The translations under genes and the position numbers were made by a program. From Ga0077560 sp046330435 (GTDB taxonomy: Bacteria; Actinomycetota; Thermoleophilia; Miltoncostaeales; Miltoncostaeaceae), in contig JAXLST010000006.1 of assembly GCA_046330435.1 (NCBI GenBank), positions 434,001 through 498,000 of the forward strand: a DNA stretch of 64,000 nt. Reading direction: 5' to 3'. This document shows, piece after piece, positions 8,136 through 17,362 of the stretch (the first letter of the stretch is position 1; every line of letters starts with the position of its first letter). The notes below the pieces were generated by a model. That model had not been told where the DNA came from, searched no databases, and saw only the letters and a list, made by a program, of their open reading frames with translations.

Positions 8136-9506
8136 TCAGGCGGGCCGCGTGAAGCGCGCCACCGCCTCGACGTGCGGCGTCTGCGGGAACATCCACGGGC
8201 TGACGTGCATCCAGGCGTAGCCGCCCTCCACGAACCGCGCGGCGTTGTCCGCGAAGGTCGCGGGGTGGCATGACACGTACACCAGGACCGGGGCGCCCAC
8301 CTCCAGCACGCGGCGCACGGCCTTGCCGGACAGCCCCCCGCGCGGCGGGTCCACGATCACCACGTCGGGGTCCGGCAGCTCGCCCCGGTGCTCGGTCATG
8401 ACCTTGCCGACGTCGCCGCACATCGCGGTGTAGACGCCCTCGAGGCCGTTGGCCTCGGCGTTGCGGCGTGCGTCCTCGATGGCCTCGGGCACGATGTCGA
8501 TCGCCACGACGTGCCGCGCGCGCCGCCCGAGCGCGATGCCGATGCTCCCGACGCCGCAGAACAGGTCGTAGAGCACCTGGCCGCCGTCGAGGCCCGCGGC
8601 CTGGGCGACCCGCTCGTACAGCCGCCCGGTCATGTTGCTGTTGGTCTGGAAGAACGACGGCGCGGAGAGGCCGAGGGTCACGTCCATGACCGACTCGGTG
8701 AACCGGTCGGCGCCGCTCACGATGCGGGTGGGCAGCCCCTGGGTGGTCTCCGCCAGGCCGTCGTTGACGGCGTGCAGCAGCCCCACCACCTCGGGGTGGG
8801 CCTCCGCGAGCGGCGCGGCGAGGGTGTCCACGAGGTCCTCGACCCCGGGGGCGGTGACCACGGTCACCAGCAGCTCGCCCGTGCCCACGCCCTCGCGCAC
8901 CACCAGGTGCCGCAGCTGACCGGACTGGTGGCGCTGGTCGTACCCGGCGATCCCCGACGCGTCCGCCCAGGCGCGCACCGTGTCCCGCACCGCGTTGCCG
9001 CGCGGGGTGGCCAGCAGGCACGCCTCCAGGTCGATGACCTCGTCCCACCGGCCCCGGCGGTGGAACCCGAGGACCAGCCGCCCGTCCGGCCCGGGCGCGG
9101 CCGAGTACTCCATCTTGTTCCGGTAGCCGAACGGCTCCGCCGCGGGGTCGACCTCGCGCACGTCGACGTCCGGGAGGTGCCCGATGCGGGCAAGGTGCTC
9201 GCGGATCTGGGCGCGCTTGGCGTCGAGGGTCGCGGCGTAGTCCACGTGCTGCAGGCGGCACCCGCCGCACCGCGGGACGTACGGGCAGGGGGGCTCCCGG
9301 CGGGCGGGGCCCGCCTCCAGCACCTCCAGCAGGTCGGCCTCGGCGAAGCGCCGGCGCGACTTCCGGACGCGGACCCGGGCGCGGTCCCCGGGCACCGTGT
9401 CGGGCACGAACAGCACGAAGCCCTCGTCGCGGGCGACGCCCATGCCGCCGAAGGCGAGGTCCACGACCTCCACCACCAGCTCGTCGTCGCGTTGCGGCCG
9501 TCCCAC
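8136..9506 (-). CDS. 23S rRNA (uracil-C5)-methyltransferase, RlmD/TrmA family
   Basis: 456 residues from a GTG. Order: TRAM RNA-binding domain (about 8-62), an Fe-S cluster ligand set C74, C80 and C83 plus a later Cys in LEACLLATP, a central insert, and a SAM-binding Rossmann domain with LYDLFCGVGSIG and VIVDPPRGG. The catalytic nucleophile lies in YVSCHPAT near residue 415, and the C-terminal Glu (HVEAVARF) is the expected general base. The family methylates U747 or U1939 of 23S rRNA, or U54 of tRNA; one-copy actinobacterial members are not easy to assign. A TATCAT box sits 9 nt before the GTG. Confidence 0.9.
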   Translation of the reverse strand: MGRPQRDDELVVEVVDLAFGGMGVARDEGFVLFVPDTVPGDRARVRVRKSRRRFAEADLLEVLEAGPARREPPCPYVPRCGGCRLQHVDYAATLDAKRAQIREHLARIGHLPDVDVREVDPAAEPFGYRNKMEYSAAPGPDGRLVLGFHRRGRWDEVIDLEACLLATPRGNAVRDTVRAWADASGIAGYDQRHQSGQLRHLVVREGVGTGELLVTVVTAPGVEDLVDTLAAPLAEAHPEVVGLLHAVNDGLAETTQGLPTRIVSGADRFTESVMDVTLGLSAPSFFQTNSNMTGRLYERVAQAAGLDGGQVLYDLFCGVGSIGIALGRRARHVVAIDIVPEAIEDARRNAEANGLEGVYTAMCGDVGKVMTEHRGELPDPDVVIVDPPRGGLSGKAVRRVLEVGAPVLVYVSCHPATFADNAARFVEGGYAWMHVSPWMFPQTPHVEAVARFTRPA

Positions 9507-9529
9507 GGGCGGCGGATGATACGCGCCTC

Positions 9530-10631
9530 GTGCGCGCCCTGGTCATCGAGGGGCCCGTCCTGCGCGGCGGGCGGATCACGACGGGCGTCCTGGAGGTCCG
9601 GGACGGCCGCATCGCGGCCCCGGCGCGGCGGCCCGGCGGGGGCGGGTGCGCCTGCCCGGCGGCTGGCTGCTGGCCCCGGGCCTGGTGGACCTGCAGGTGA
9701 ACGGCCTGGCGGGGGTGGAGGCCGGCGACGACCCGGACGCCCTGGCGCGCATCGCCGCCGAGCTGCCCCGTCACGGCGTGACGGCGTTCTGCTCCACGCT
9801 GGTCACCTGAGGATGGCCGGCTACCGGGCGGCCGCCCGCGCGCTGGCTGCGCACCCTGGCCGGCGGACGGCGCCCGGAACCTGGGCGTCCACCTGGAGGG
9901 CCCGTTCTGTCCCCTGCTCGTGCCGAAGTACCGCCTGGCCGATGCGCGCTCCGGCCCCGGACGCCGTCGCGGCCCTCCTGCGGCTGTTCCGGCCTGCGGT
10001 GGTCACCCTCGCCCCCGAGCTCGAGGGCGTCCCGGAGGCCGTCGGGGTGCTGCGTGCGCGCGGGGTGCTGGTCACCTGGGCCACCGATGCGGGGTGATGG
10101 CGGCGGCGGCCTTCGACGCCGGTGCCGATGCTCACTCCACGCGTTCAACGCGATGCCCGGCGGATGGGCCGCGACCCCGGCCCGTGGGGGCGGCGGTCGC
10201 GGCGGGGGCGTTCGTCGGCGTCATCCTCGACGGCGTCCACGCCGCCCCCGCAGACGTTCTGCTGCTGGCACGGGCGGTGGGTCCCCGGCTGGTGCGGTCA
10301 GCGCCACCGGCCGGCGCCGCCGGGCGAGTACCGGCTGGGCGGCCGCCGGGTCGTGTCCGACGGCCGGGCCGTGCGCGACTGCGACGGCCGAAGCCCGCCG
10401 GGAGCGCGGCGACGCTCGCCACCGGCCTCGTCCGTGCTGGGCAGGCCGCCGGGGTGCCGCGCGCAGCAGCTGTGGCGGCGGCGGCGGTCGCGCCGCGGAG
10501 GGCGCTCGCCCGCCGATCCGCTGCGGCGGGCGCGCCCGCCGACCTGGTGCTGCTCGACGAGGCCCATGCCGCGCGCGCGACGCTGGTGGGCGGGCGGCCG
10601 CGACGACCCGTCCGCGGCGGTTCAGCCGTAG
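9530..10631 (+). pseudogene. nagA: N-acetylglucosamine-6-phosphate deacetylase, multiply frameshifted
   Basis: All the landmarks of NagA appear in order but in changing frames. These are LLAPGLVDLQVNGLAG near 9680, HGVTAFCSTLV near 9785, NLGVHLEGPF near 9890, VVTLAPELEGVPEAV near 10010, HAFNAMPG near 10150, VILDGVHAAPADVLL near 10240, LATGLVRAGQ near 10425 and a C-terminal ADLVLLDEAH. The intact enzyme removes acetate from GlcNAc-6-phosphate in amino-sugar recycling. The order and completeness of the motifs argue against old decay and for several recent or artefactual indels. The TAG overlaps the end of the convergent amidase gene. Confidence 0.75.
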
Positions 10632-11433
10632 AGCTCCGGGCGGCGGTGTCCGAGCGCCGGGAGGAGGCGCGGATGCGCTTCCTGGGCGACGAGGTCCGTG
10701 TCGGCGCAGGCGACGCCCTCGCCGTCGGGGACCTGCGCGATGACGACCCCAGGGGTCCACGATCATCGAAGCGCCCGTGCGAGCGGGTGCGGTTGGCGTG
10801 CCTTCGGGCTCAGCGCACGAAGCACTGGTTCTCGATGGCGCGGGCGCGCAGCAGCGGCTCCCAGTGGTCCTTGCCGGTGGCGGCGGTGAAGCCGGCACCG
10901 ACAGCGCGGTGGTGCCTGGTCCACCAGCGCCCGGTAGAGCTCCGGCATGCAGGTCGTACAGATGGTGAGCCCCAGCCGCAGCCCGGCGACGTCGGCGCAG
11001 CCCAGGGCCTCGCCCGCCGCGGAGAAGTCGGACTCCTCGGTAGACGCCGCCCACGGCGACGTCGAACAGGTGGATCTTGCGGTACACCGCCAGGTCCCGG
11101 CCGTCCGGCCCCACCAGCACCGTGGTGTTGAAGGTGCGCCGGTCGTCGCCCGGGATCCGCTCGGTGATGCTGCCGGCGTGGATCGCCACGCCCAGCTCGG
11201 CCGCCAGGGCCCGGATGCTCGCCAGGGTCGGACCGTCCAGGTCCTCGGCTGCCGCCAGGGTCTCCACGGCATCGTGGGAGGAGGTTCCACTTCTCGGGCA
11301 GCACCACCAGCGCCGCTCCCATGCCTGCCGCGCGGCGCACCAGCCGCTCCGCCGCCGCACGGTTCGCGTCGACGTCGCCGCCGGTGGTCATCTGCACCAC
11401 CGCGGCGCGCGCGTACGGCGCCGCCCCGGTCAC
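10622..11433 (-). pseudogene. Carbon-nitrogen hydrolase (nitrilase/omega-amidase family), frame broken
   Basis: Family features run in order on the minus strand but in several frames. These are RAAVVQMTTGGDVDANRAAA, ALVVLPEKWNLLP (catalytic Glu), AGSITERIPGDDRRTFNTT, YRKIHLFDVAVGG (catalytic Lys), LRLGLTICTTCMPELYRAL (the Cys region, where CYDLRFPELYR is usual) and ASMIVDPWG. It ends RRPELYG and TGA at 10622. Start assigned to a GTG at 11433. The active Cys segment reads TICTTCMPE, which may itself contain an error. Likely substrate: a short omega-amide such as 2-oxoglutaramate. Confidence 0.65.
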
Positions 11434-11480
11434 GTCGCTACCATCACTTCGTCCCACCGCGTCATCACAAGGAGCCTCGC

Positions 11481-11720
11481 ATGTCGGCCGAGATTCTCTC
11501 TCGTATCGAGGACGTGCTCGACCAGATCCGCCCCGCACTCCACTCGGACGGCGGCGACGTCGAGCTCGTGGAGTTCGACGAGGAGGGCTTCGTCCACCTC
11601 ACCATGCACGCAGCAGCGCGCGGCGGCTGCCCCATGTCGACCGCCACCCTGTCCCTGGGCATCGAGGCAAGGCGGCTGCGCCGCCAGATCCCCGAGGTCG
11701 AGGGCGTCATCACGGTCTGA
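11481..11720 (+). CDS. NifU C-terminal-domain (Nfu-like) protein with one Cys missing
   Basis: 79 residues, ATG preceded by AAGGAG at 11469-11474. It matches the Nfu domain throughout: LDQIRPALHSDGGDVELVEF, then a strand, then GGCPMSTATLSLGIE and IPEVEGVITV. Nfu proteins assemble or carry Fe-S clusters on a CxxC motif shared between two subunits. Here the motif reads R-G-G-C: the first Cys codon is CGC (Arg), one transition from TGC. Either the protein binds a cluster differently, or it is inactive, or there is a base error. Confidence 0.8.
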   Translation: MSAEILSRIEDVLDQIRPALHSDGGDVELVEFDEEGFVHLTMHAAARGGCPMSTATLSLGIEARRLRRQIPEVEGVITV

Positions 11721-11761
11721 GCCGGTCCGCCGGGCACCGCCCGGCGCCAGGGCGTGGAACG

Positions 11762-11791
11762 GCGAGGGGCCCGCGATCGCGGGCCCCTCGC
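11762..11791. terminator. Bidirectional hairpin between nfu-like gene and tRNA-Pro
   Basis: A perfect 30-nt palindrome beginning GCGAGGGGCCCGCG, 40 nt after the nfu-like stop and facing the convergent tRNA gene. It has no U-tract, so it may terminate by hairpin alone, as is common in GC-rich genomes. Confidence 0.6.
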
Positions 11792-11819
11792 TGGGAGTCG
11801 GGTCGCTCCCTCTGCCGTA

Positions 11820-11893
11820 TCGGGGTGCCCGGATTTGAACCGGGGACCTCTCCGACCCGAACGGAGCGCGCTACCAAGCTGTGCCACACTCCG
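11820..11893 (-). tRNA. tRNA-Pro, anticodon CGG
   Basis: On the minus strand a 73-nt cloverleaf plus A73. The anticodon stem CTCCG/CGGAG holds loop TTCGGGT (anticodon CGG, codon CCG). The T-arm is CCCGG-TTCAAAT-CCGGG and the D-loop AGCTTGGTA. Two stem positions are A-C mismatches: A4-C69 in the acceptor and A12-C23 in the D-stem, where G would pair. CCA is not encoded. It is either a slightly damaged or error-bearing tRNA or a diverged one. Confidence 0.85.
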
Positions 11894-12070
11894 CCGTAAC
11901 GGCCGTAGGTACCGAGGACATGGCGCCGCGCCACCTCCCCCACACGGTTCCGCCCCCGCCCGCTGCGACGGTTCAGTGTTGGCAAGGCCGTCCGGTAACA
12001 CGGTTGTGTCACGTCTGGTCCACCGGGTACGTTGAACCACCGCGGATCGTTCCCCGGTTACTCGTTCCCG

Positions 12071-12881
12071 ATGTCACACGCGCCCTCGACACCCGACGCC
12101 GCCGCTCCGCGCCCCTCCAGGGTCCCGGGGATGGCCGCGTGGCGCGCCGCGCGGGGACGCCGGCCGTGGCTGCAGGAGATCGCGATCTTCGGGATCGCCC
12201 TGGTCGTCTACCAGGTGTCCCGCATGCTGGTCATCGGCGAGCCGAGCACCGCGTTCCAGAACGCGGCGGGCCTCATCGACTTCGAGAAGAGCTCCGGGCT
12301 GTTCGTCGAGCTGTCCATCCAGCAGTGGCTGCTCAACCACCTGGCCCTCACCAGCGCGCTGAACAAGTTCTACATGCTCGGCCACTGGATCATCACGCCG
12401 CTCTTCTTCGTGTGGCTGTACAAGCGCCGCCGCCGGGTCTACCCCTACGTCCGCAACGCCTTCCTGGCCGCCAACGCGATCGCCCTGTCGGTGTTCGTGG
12501 TGCTGGTGGCCCCGCCGCGCCTCATCAACGGCGACGGGTTCGTGGACACCCTCCGGGGTCAGCAACATCGACCTCCACGGCGGCGTCCTCTCCGGCCTGT
12601 TCAACCCGCACGCGGCCGTGCCGTCCATGCACTTCGGGTACGCCTTCATGATCGGCGTGGTCGCCGTGCTGCTGCAGCACTGGGCGCTGCGGCTCCTGGC
12701 GCTCAGCTACCCGGCCCTCGTGTTCCTCACGATCACCGGCACCGCGAACCACTACGTGTTCGACAGCCTCGCCGGGGGCACGGTCATCGCCGCGGGCTTC
12801 GTGGCGGTGCAGGCCTGGCAGTACGTGTGGCCGGCCCTGCGCACCGCTCCCGCGGTCGCGGCGCTGCGCCGCGGCGCCTGA
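12071..12881 (+). pseudogene. PAP2-superfamily membrane phosphatase, single frame break
   Basis: From ATG 12071 the frame runs through four to five membrane segments (IAIFGIALVVYQVSRMLVI, FYMLGHWIITPLFFVWLY and others) to about 12555. The rest continues in the next frame with HAAVPSMHFGYAFMIG and ITGTANHYVFDSLAGG, the catalytic PSMH and H-x3-D motifs of the PAP2 superfamily, of the kind seen in inositol-phosphorylceramide/PAP2 lipid enzymes. At the break the sequence has four Gs where five would restore the frame, consistent with a one-base homopolymer loss. The restored protein would be about 269 residues. The substrate is unknown. Confidence 0.7.
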
Positions 12882-12883
12882 CG

Positions 12884-12901
12884 CCGGGCGGGCCGCCCGG
12901 G
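12884..12901. terminator. Hairpin after the PAP2 gene
   Basis: The arms CCGGGCGG and CCGCCCGG are separated by one base, starting 3 nt after the PAP2 TGA. No T-run follows. The rest of the 270-nt gap to the HTH gene contains a possible TACCCT box near 12998 but no other gene I can support. Confidence 0.35.
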
Positions 12902-13153
12902 CCCCCGTGTCCCGAACCTGAGGAATGCTCGCAGCGTGCACCCGGAACGGGCCACATCGTCCGGTCCGGGCGCTTGAATGCCCCTCGGCGATGGAGCTAC
13001 CCTCATCGACATGGACGCACGAACCGTCGGGACGTCGCGAGCAGGATGACGACACCTCCCGGCGCGTGCGCGAGCGGTCCGCAGCGGCCCCGCCTCTCGA
13101 GGCGAGCGGGCCCGGCAGGGGACGCGGGCCGCACCACCGTCGAGGAGGTACCG

Positions 13154-13360
13154 ATGGCAGTGCACCTCACCCCGGACGAGCTGTCCGAGGCGACCGGCCT
13201 CTCCCGCAAGGAGGTCGTCCGTCTCTGCGTCCAGGAGGCCGTACCGATCTACAACGGCCGGATCGACAAGACGTTGTTCGTCAACTCGATGAGCGCCTCC
13301 GGCAGGCGTCTCCCGGAGGGAGCCGAGAGCCTCATGCTCGAGCAACCCTCCCTGGGCTGA
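13154..13360 (+). CDS. Small helix-turn-helix protein
   Basis: 68 residues starting at an ATG with GAGGAGG about 7 nt upstream. Residues 6-40 (LTPDELSEATGLSRKEVVRL, then VPIYNGRIDKTLF) have the pattern of a winged HTH of the excisionase/MerR N-terminal type: recognition helix after TGLSRKEV, then a short wing. The tail is short and polar. It probably binds DNA as a small regulator. No phage or mobility gene is nearby to support excisionase. It ends right where the carboxypeptidase gene begins. Confidence 0.65.
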   Translation: MAVHLTPDELSEATGLSRKEVVRLCVQEAVPIYNGRIDKTLFVNSMSASGRRLPEGAESLMLEQPSLG

Positions 13361-14695
13361 CCCGGGCCCACACGACCACCGGCCGGGGTCGCGCCATCCC
13401 CCGAGCCGGACACCCGACCAAGAAGGCCGGCCCGGCGCTCGTCGCCGTCGCCGGCCTTCTGCTGTTCGCGACCGCGGCCCCGCGGCCGCGGCGCCCAACG
13501 CGGCCCAGCGGGCGCTCAACGCCTGGACCGCGCAGCACGCGGACACCGGCGCCGCCGTGTGGCGGCTCGACCCGGGCCGCACCCCCGTCGTGGTGGCGGA
13601 GCACACCCCCGACGCGCCGCAGCTGCCGGCGTCGGTGATGAAGCTGGTCACCAGCGGCGGCGCCCTGCTGAGCCTGGGCCCCTCGTTCCGGTTCCGCACC
13701 AGCATCTACACCTCGGCGAACGCGGTGCGCGACGGGAGGGTGCTGCGCGGCACCGTGTACCTCAAGGGCTCCGGAGACCCGGTGCTGGCGACCCCCGCCT
13801 ACGCCAGGGCGTACCTGGAGGGCCGCGGCGGCGTGTTCAACGGCATCACCCGTGAGCTGTCCGCCGGGGGCGTGCGCCTGGTGCGGGGCCCCATCGTCGC
13901 CGACGAGTCCCTGTTCGACAGCCGCCGCACCGGCCTGCAGTGGCGCAGCTACTACACGCTGTACTCCCCGCCGCTGTCCGCCCTCAACGTCAACCAGAAC
14001 CACCAGGGCGACGGGCAGGCGCGGTACGTGCCGGACTCCGCTGGTGGCGGCCGCCGCCAGGCCGCGCCAGCCGCAGCGGCATCGGCATGGCGCCCTCCGC
14101 CCGGCCGCACGCCCGCAACCGCCGGGTCACCGCGGGCACGGTCGTCTCGCCGCTCTCGGCGATCCTCACGGTCATGAACTACCGAGAGCGACAACTTCAT
14201 CGCCGAGGCCGCGCGATCGGGCGCGTACGGCGGCCGGGCGGGCACCAGCCAGGAGGGCGCCGCGGTGACCGTCCGGCTCCTCTCGGAGCTCGGGGTCATG
14301 GGCGCCAATGACCGCGTGGTCGACGGCTCCGGCCTGTCGCGCGCCAACCGCCTCACGGCCAACACCCTGGTGCGGCCTTCGCCGCGGCCGACGCCCAGCC
14401 GCAGTGGGGCGACGCCCTCATCGACTCGCTGGCCACCGGCGGCACGGGGACCCTCATCCGCCGCTTCAAGGACCCGTCGATCCGGAGCCGGGTGCACGGC
14501 AAGACCGGCTACATCGACGGGGTGTCGGCGCTCGCCGGCGTCGCCGAGAGCCCGTCCGGGGTGCGCTACGCCTTCGCGTTCCTCATGAACGACTGGGACA
14601 TCACCGGCGCCAAGGCCACCCAGGACCGCATCGTGACCATGCTCGCCAAGGGCGCGATGGACCCGCCGGCCCAGCCCGGGGTCACGACGCGGTAG
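13357..14695 (+). pseudogene. D-Ala-D-Ala carboxypeptidase/endopeptidase (S13, PBP4 type), multiply frameshifted
   Basis: Secreted penicillin-binding protein that trims or cleaves peptidoglycan peptides. A signal-like segment (PALVAVAGLLLFATA) lies near 13430. The three active-site motifs are visible in order: ASVMK (SxxK) near 13640, SDN (SxN) near 14190 and HGKTG (KTG) near 14500. Other S13 features are GDPVLATP, LSALNVNQN and DGSGLSRANRLT. The frame changes about five times. No convincing start codon is visible; the left limit is the first in-frame position after the HTH gene. Its TAG overlaps the ligA stop by 14 bp, tail to tail. Confidence 0.75.
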
Positions 14696-16715
14696 GCACC
14701 GGGGCGTCCCCGGCGAGCACCGCGGTGAACGCCGCGGCGTCGATGACCGGGACGCCGAGGGACTCCGCCTTCGCGAGCTTCGACCCGGCCCCCGGTCCGG
14801 CGACCACGAAGCTCGTCTTCTTGGAGACCGAGTCCGTGGCCTTCCCGCCGGCGGCGGCCACCGCCGCCCGGGCCTCGTCGCGCGTGTAGCCCTCGAAGCC
14901 CCGGTGACCACCACCGTGCAGCCCGACAGGGGCCCGTCGCCCGCCGGGCGGGACGGCCCCTCCTGCCGCATCTGCAGCCCGGCCGCCCGCAGGCGCTCCA
15001 GGGTCGCGCGGTTCGCCTCGCTGGAGAGGAAGTCGAGCACGGACCCCGCCACGACGGGCCCCACGCCCTCGGCCTCGGCGAGCTCGTCCTCGGACGCTGC
15101 GAGCAGCTCATCCAGCGACGGGACCACGTCGGCGACGGCCTGGGCGGTGATGTCCCCCACGTGGCGAATCCCGAGGGCGTTCAGGACGCGCGCCCAGGGC
15201 CGCTCGCGGGACGCGTCGATCGCGGCCAGCAGGTTGTTCACCGAGGTGTCCTTGAAGCCCTCCAGGGCCAGGAGCGCGTCCCGGTGGCCCGCCAGGTCGT
15301 AGATGTCCGCGAAGTCCCGCACCAGCCCCACCTCGTACAGGCGGGCGACGGTCTTCTCGCCGAGGCCCTCGATGTCCATCGCCGACCGGGACACGAAGTG
15401 CTCGATGCTCTGCACGATCTGCGCCGGGCACGCGCGGTTGGGGCAGAACATGCGGACCTCGCCCTCGGGCTGCACCACCTCGAACGGCAGGGTGTCCGGC
15501 ATCACGAACTCGCGCTCGCTGCCGTCACGGTCCTGGGTGAGCGGGGCCACGACCTGGGGGATCACGTCGCCGGCGCGCTGCACGATGACCCGGTCGCCGA
15601 TGCGCAGGTCCTTGCGGGCGATGTCCTCCTGGTTGTGGAGGGTCGCCTGGCGCACGGTGACGCCGCCCACCGTGACCGGCTCCATCACCGCGTACGGGAT
15701 GAGGGCCCCCGTGCGGCCCACGTTCACCGGGATGTCCAGCAGCCGGGTGGTCGCCGTGGTGGGCGCGAACTTGTAGGCCACGGCCCAGCGCGGCGCGCGG
15801 CCCACCGACCCCACCGCCGCCTGCACGTCGAGGCGGTCGATCTTCACCACCGCCCCGTCGATGTCGAACTCCAGCTGGGCCCGGCGCTCCTCCCAGCGGG
15901 TGCACGCCGCGGCGACCGCCGCGATGTCGCGCTCCACCGTGATGTCCGGGTTCACCGGGAAGCCCGCCTCCCGCAGCCACGCCAGGAGCTCCTCCTGGGT
16001 GCCGACCTCCAGCCCGTCGGCGGCGCCGACCGCGTAGCACCAGATCGCCAGGGGCCGTTCCGCGGTCACGCGCGGATCGGTCTGCCGCGGCGGCGTTCCG
16101 CGGGTTCGCGAAGGTCGGCAGCCCGGCGGCGGCGCGGGCGGCGTTGAACTCCGCGAAGGGGGCGAGCGGCAGGTAGACCTCCCCGCGCACCTCCACCAGC
16201 CGCGGCGTCCGCTCCGGCGGGGTCCCCAGGCGGGCGGGGATGCTCGCGATGGTCCGCAGGTTCGCGCTCACGTCCTCGCCCACCGCGCCGTCGCCCCGGG
16301 TCGCGCCGCGCACGAACCGGCCGTCCCGGTAGGTGAGGGAGATCGCCAGCCCGTCGATCTTCGGCTCCACCACGAACCGGGGGGCGTCGTCCTCGGCGCC
16401 GGCGGCGCGCATCGCGTCGCGCAGGCGGCGGTGCCAGTCCAGCAGCTCCTCCTCGCCGCGGGCGTTGGCGAGGCTCAGCATCGGGACCTCGTGCCGCACC
16501 GGCGCGAACTGCTCCGCCGCACCCGCCCCGACCCGCTGGGTGGGGCTGTCGGGGGTCAGCAGCTCCGGGTGGGCCGCCTCCAGGGCCTGCAGCTCCCGCA
16601 TCCAGCCGTCGTAGACCGCGTCGTCGACGGTCGGCGCGTCCAGGACGTAGTAGTCGTGGTTCGCACGACCGATGAGGTCCCGCAGCTCGTCGGCACGCGC
16701 GGCGGGGTCGGTCAT
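14682..16715 (-). pseudogene. ligA: NAD-dependent DNA ligase, frame broken twice
   Basis: Starts at ATG 16715, overlapping the HAD stop as ATGA. The adenylation domain has the nucleophile K119 in EPKIDGLA, with TRGDG and EVRGEVY following. The conserved NAAAGSLRQ motif is cut: NAAA is followed directly by QTDPRVTAERP in another frame, as if 11 nt between two GCGG repeats were lost near 16085. The OB, HhH and BRCT regions follow; a second shift near 14900 separates GCTVVVTG from FEGYTRDEARAAV. The C-terminus ends VPTAS and TGA. The zinc site keeps CPNRAC, but the first CxxC pair is Leu and Glu (DTLPFEVV). LigA is normally essential, so the breaks probably reflect sequence error. Confidence 0.85.
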
Positions 16716-17362
16716 GGCCCCAGCAGGATCCCGCGCAGCTCGTCCGCGGTGTCGCAGATGGCGTCCGGCGCCTCGGGCGCCAGCAGCTCCCGGGCGAAGA
16801 AGCCCCAGGTCACGCCGATCGCCGCCATGCCCGCCGCCTTGCCGGCCCGCAGGTCGAACGGGGAGTCCCCCACGTAGCAGGCGTTCGCGCCGTCGCTGCC
16901 CAGCCGCTCGAGCGCCAGGTGCAGGGGCGCGGGGTCCGGCTTGTGCCGGTCGGAGTCGTCGGCGGTGATGATCACATCGAAGAAGTCCTGCAGCGGCAGG
17001 CTCTCCCACGCCAGGTCGACGGCGTCGCGGGTCTTGGAGGTGATGATGCCCAGGGACCGCCCCGCGTCCCGCAGCTCGGCGAGGAGGGCCTCCATGCCGT
17101 CGTAGGCGCGCAGCAGCGCGGCGGTGTTCGCGTGGTTCCACACCCGGTACACCCGGTACAGCTCCTCGGCCCGGTCCTCCGAGAACGTCCGCATCTGGTC
17201 GATCAGCGGCCGGCCGACGTTCGCGACCAGGCGCTCGTCGGTGAGCTCCTGGCCCAGCACGGTCCGCACCGCGTGGCGGTGGGACTCCCGGATGAGCGCG
17301 ACCGAGTCGATGACGGTGCCGTCCAGGTCGAACAGGACGGGGTCGTAGGGGCCTGCGGTCAT
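16712..17362 (-). CDS. HAD-superfamily phosphatase, phosphoglycolate phosphatase/PpaX-like
   Basis: 216 residues. HAD motifs are complete: I FDLDGT (nucleophile and acid Asp, about 10-15), II IITSKT, III HKPDP (Lys) and IV VGDSPFD. An alpha-helical C1 cap lies between motifs I and II, as in phosphoglycolate phosphatase and pyrophosphatase PpaX. It probably hydrolyses a small phosphate ester. The start ATG overlaps the surE stop (ATGA), and its own stop overlaps the ligA start the same way, so truA-surE-HAD-ligA form one coupled operon. Confidence 0.85.
   Translation of the reverse strand: MTAGPYDPVLFDLDGTVIDSVALIRESHRHAVRTVLGQELTDERLVANVGRPLIDQMRTFSEDRAEELYRVYRVWNHANTAALLRAYDGMEALLAELRDAGRSLGIITSKTRDAVDLAWESLPLQDFFDVIITADDSDRHKPDPAPLHLALERLGSDGANACYVGDSPFDLRAGKAAGMAAIGVTWGFFARELLAPEAPDAICDTADELRGILLGP

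Noticed and set aside
13154..13360. Phage excisionase as evidence for a prophage
   Set aside because: No integrase, attachment site or other phage gene is present around it; only the HTH is supported.
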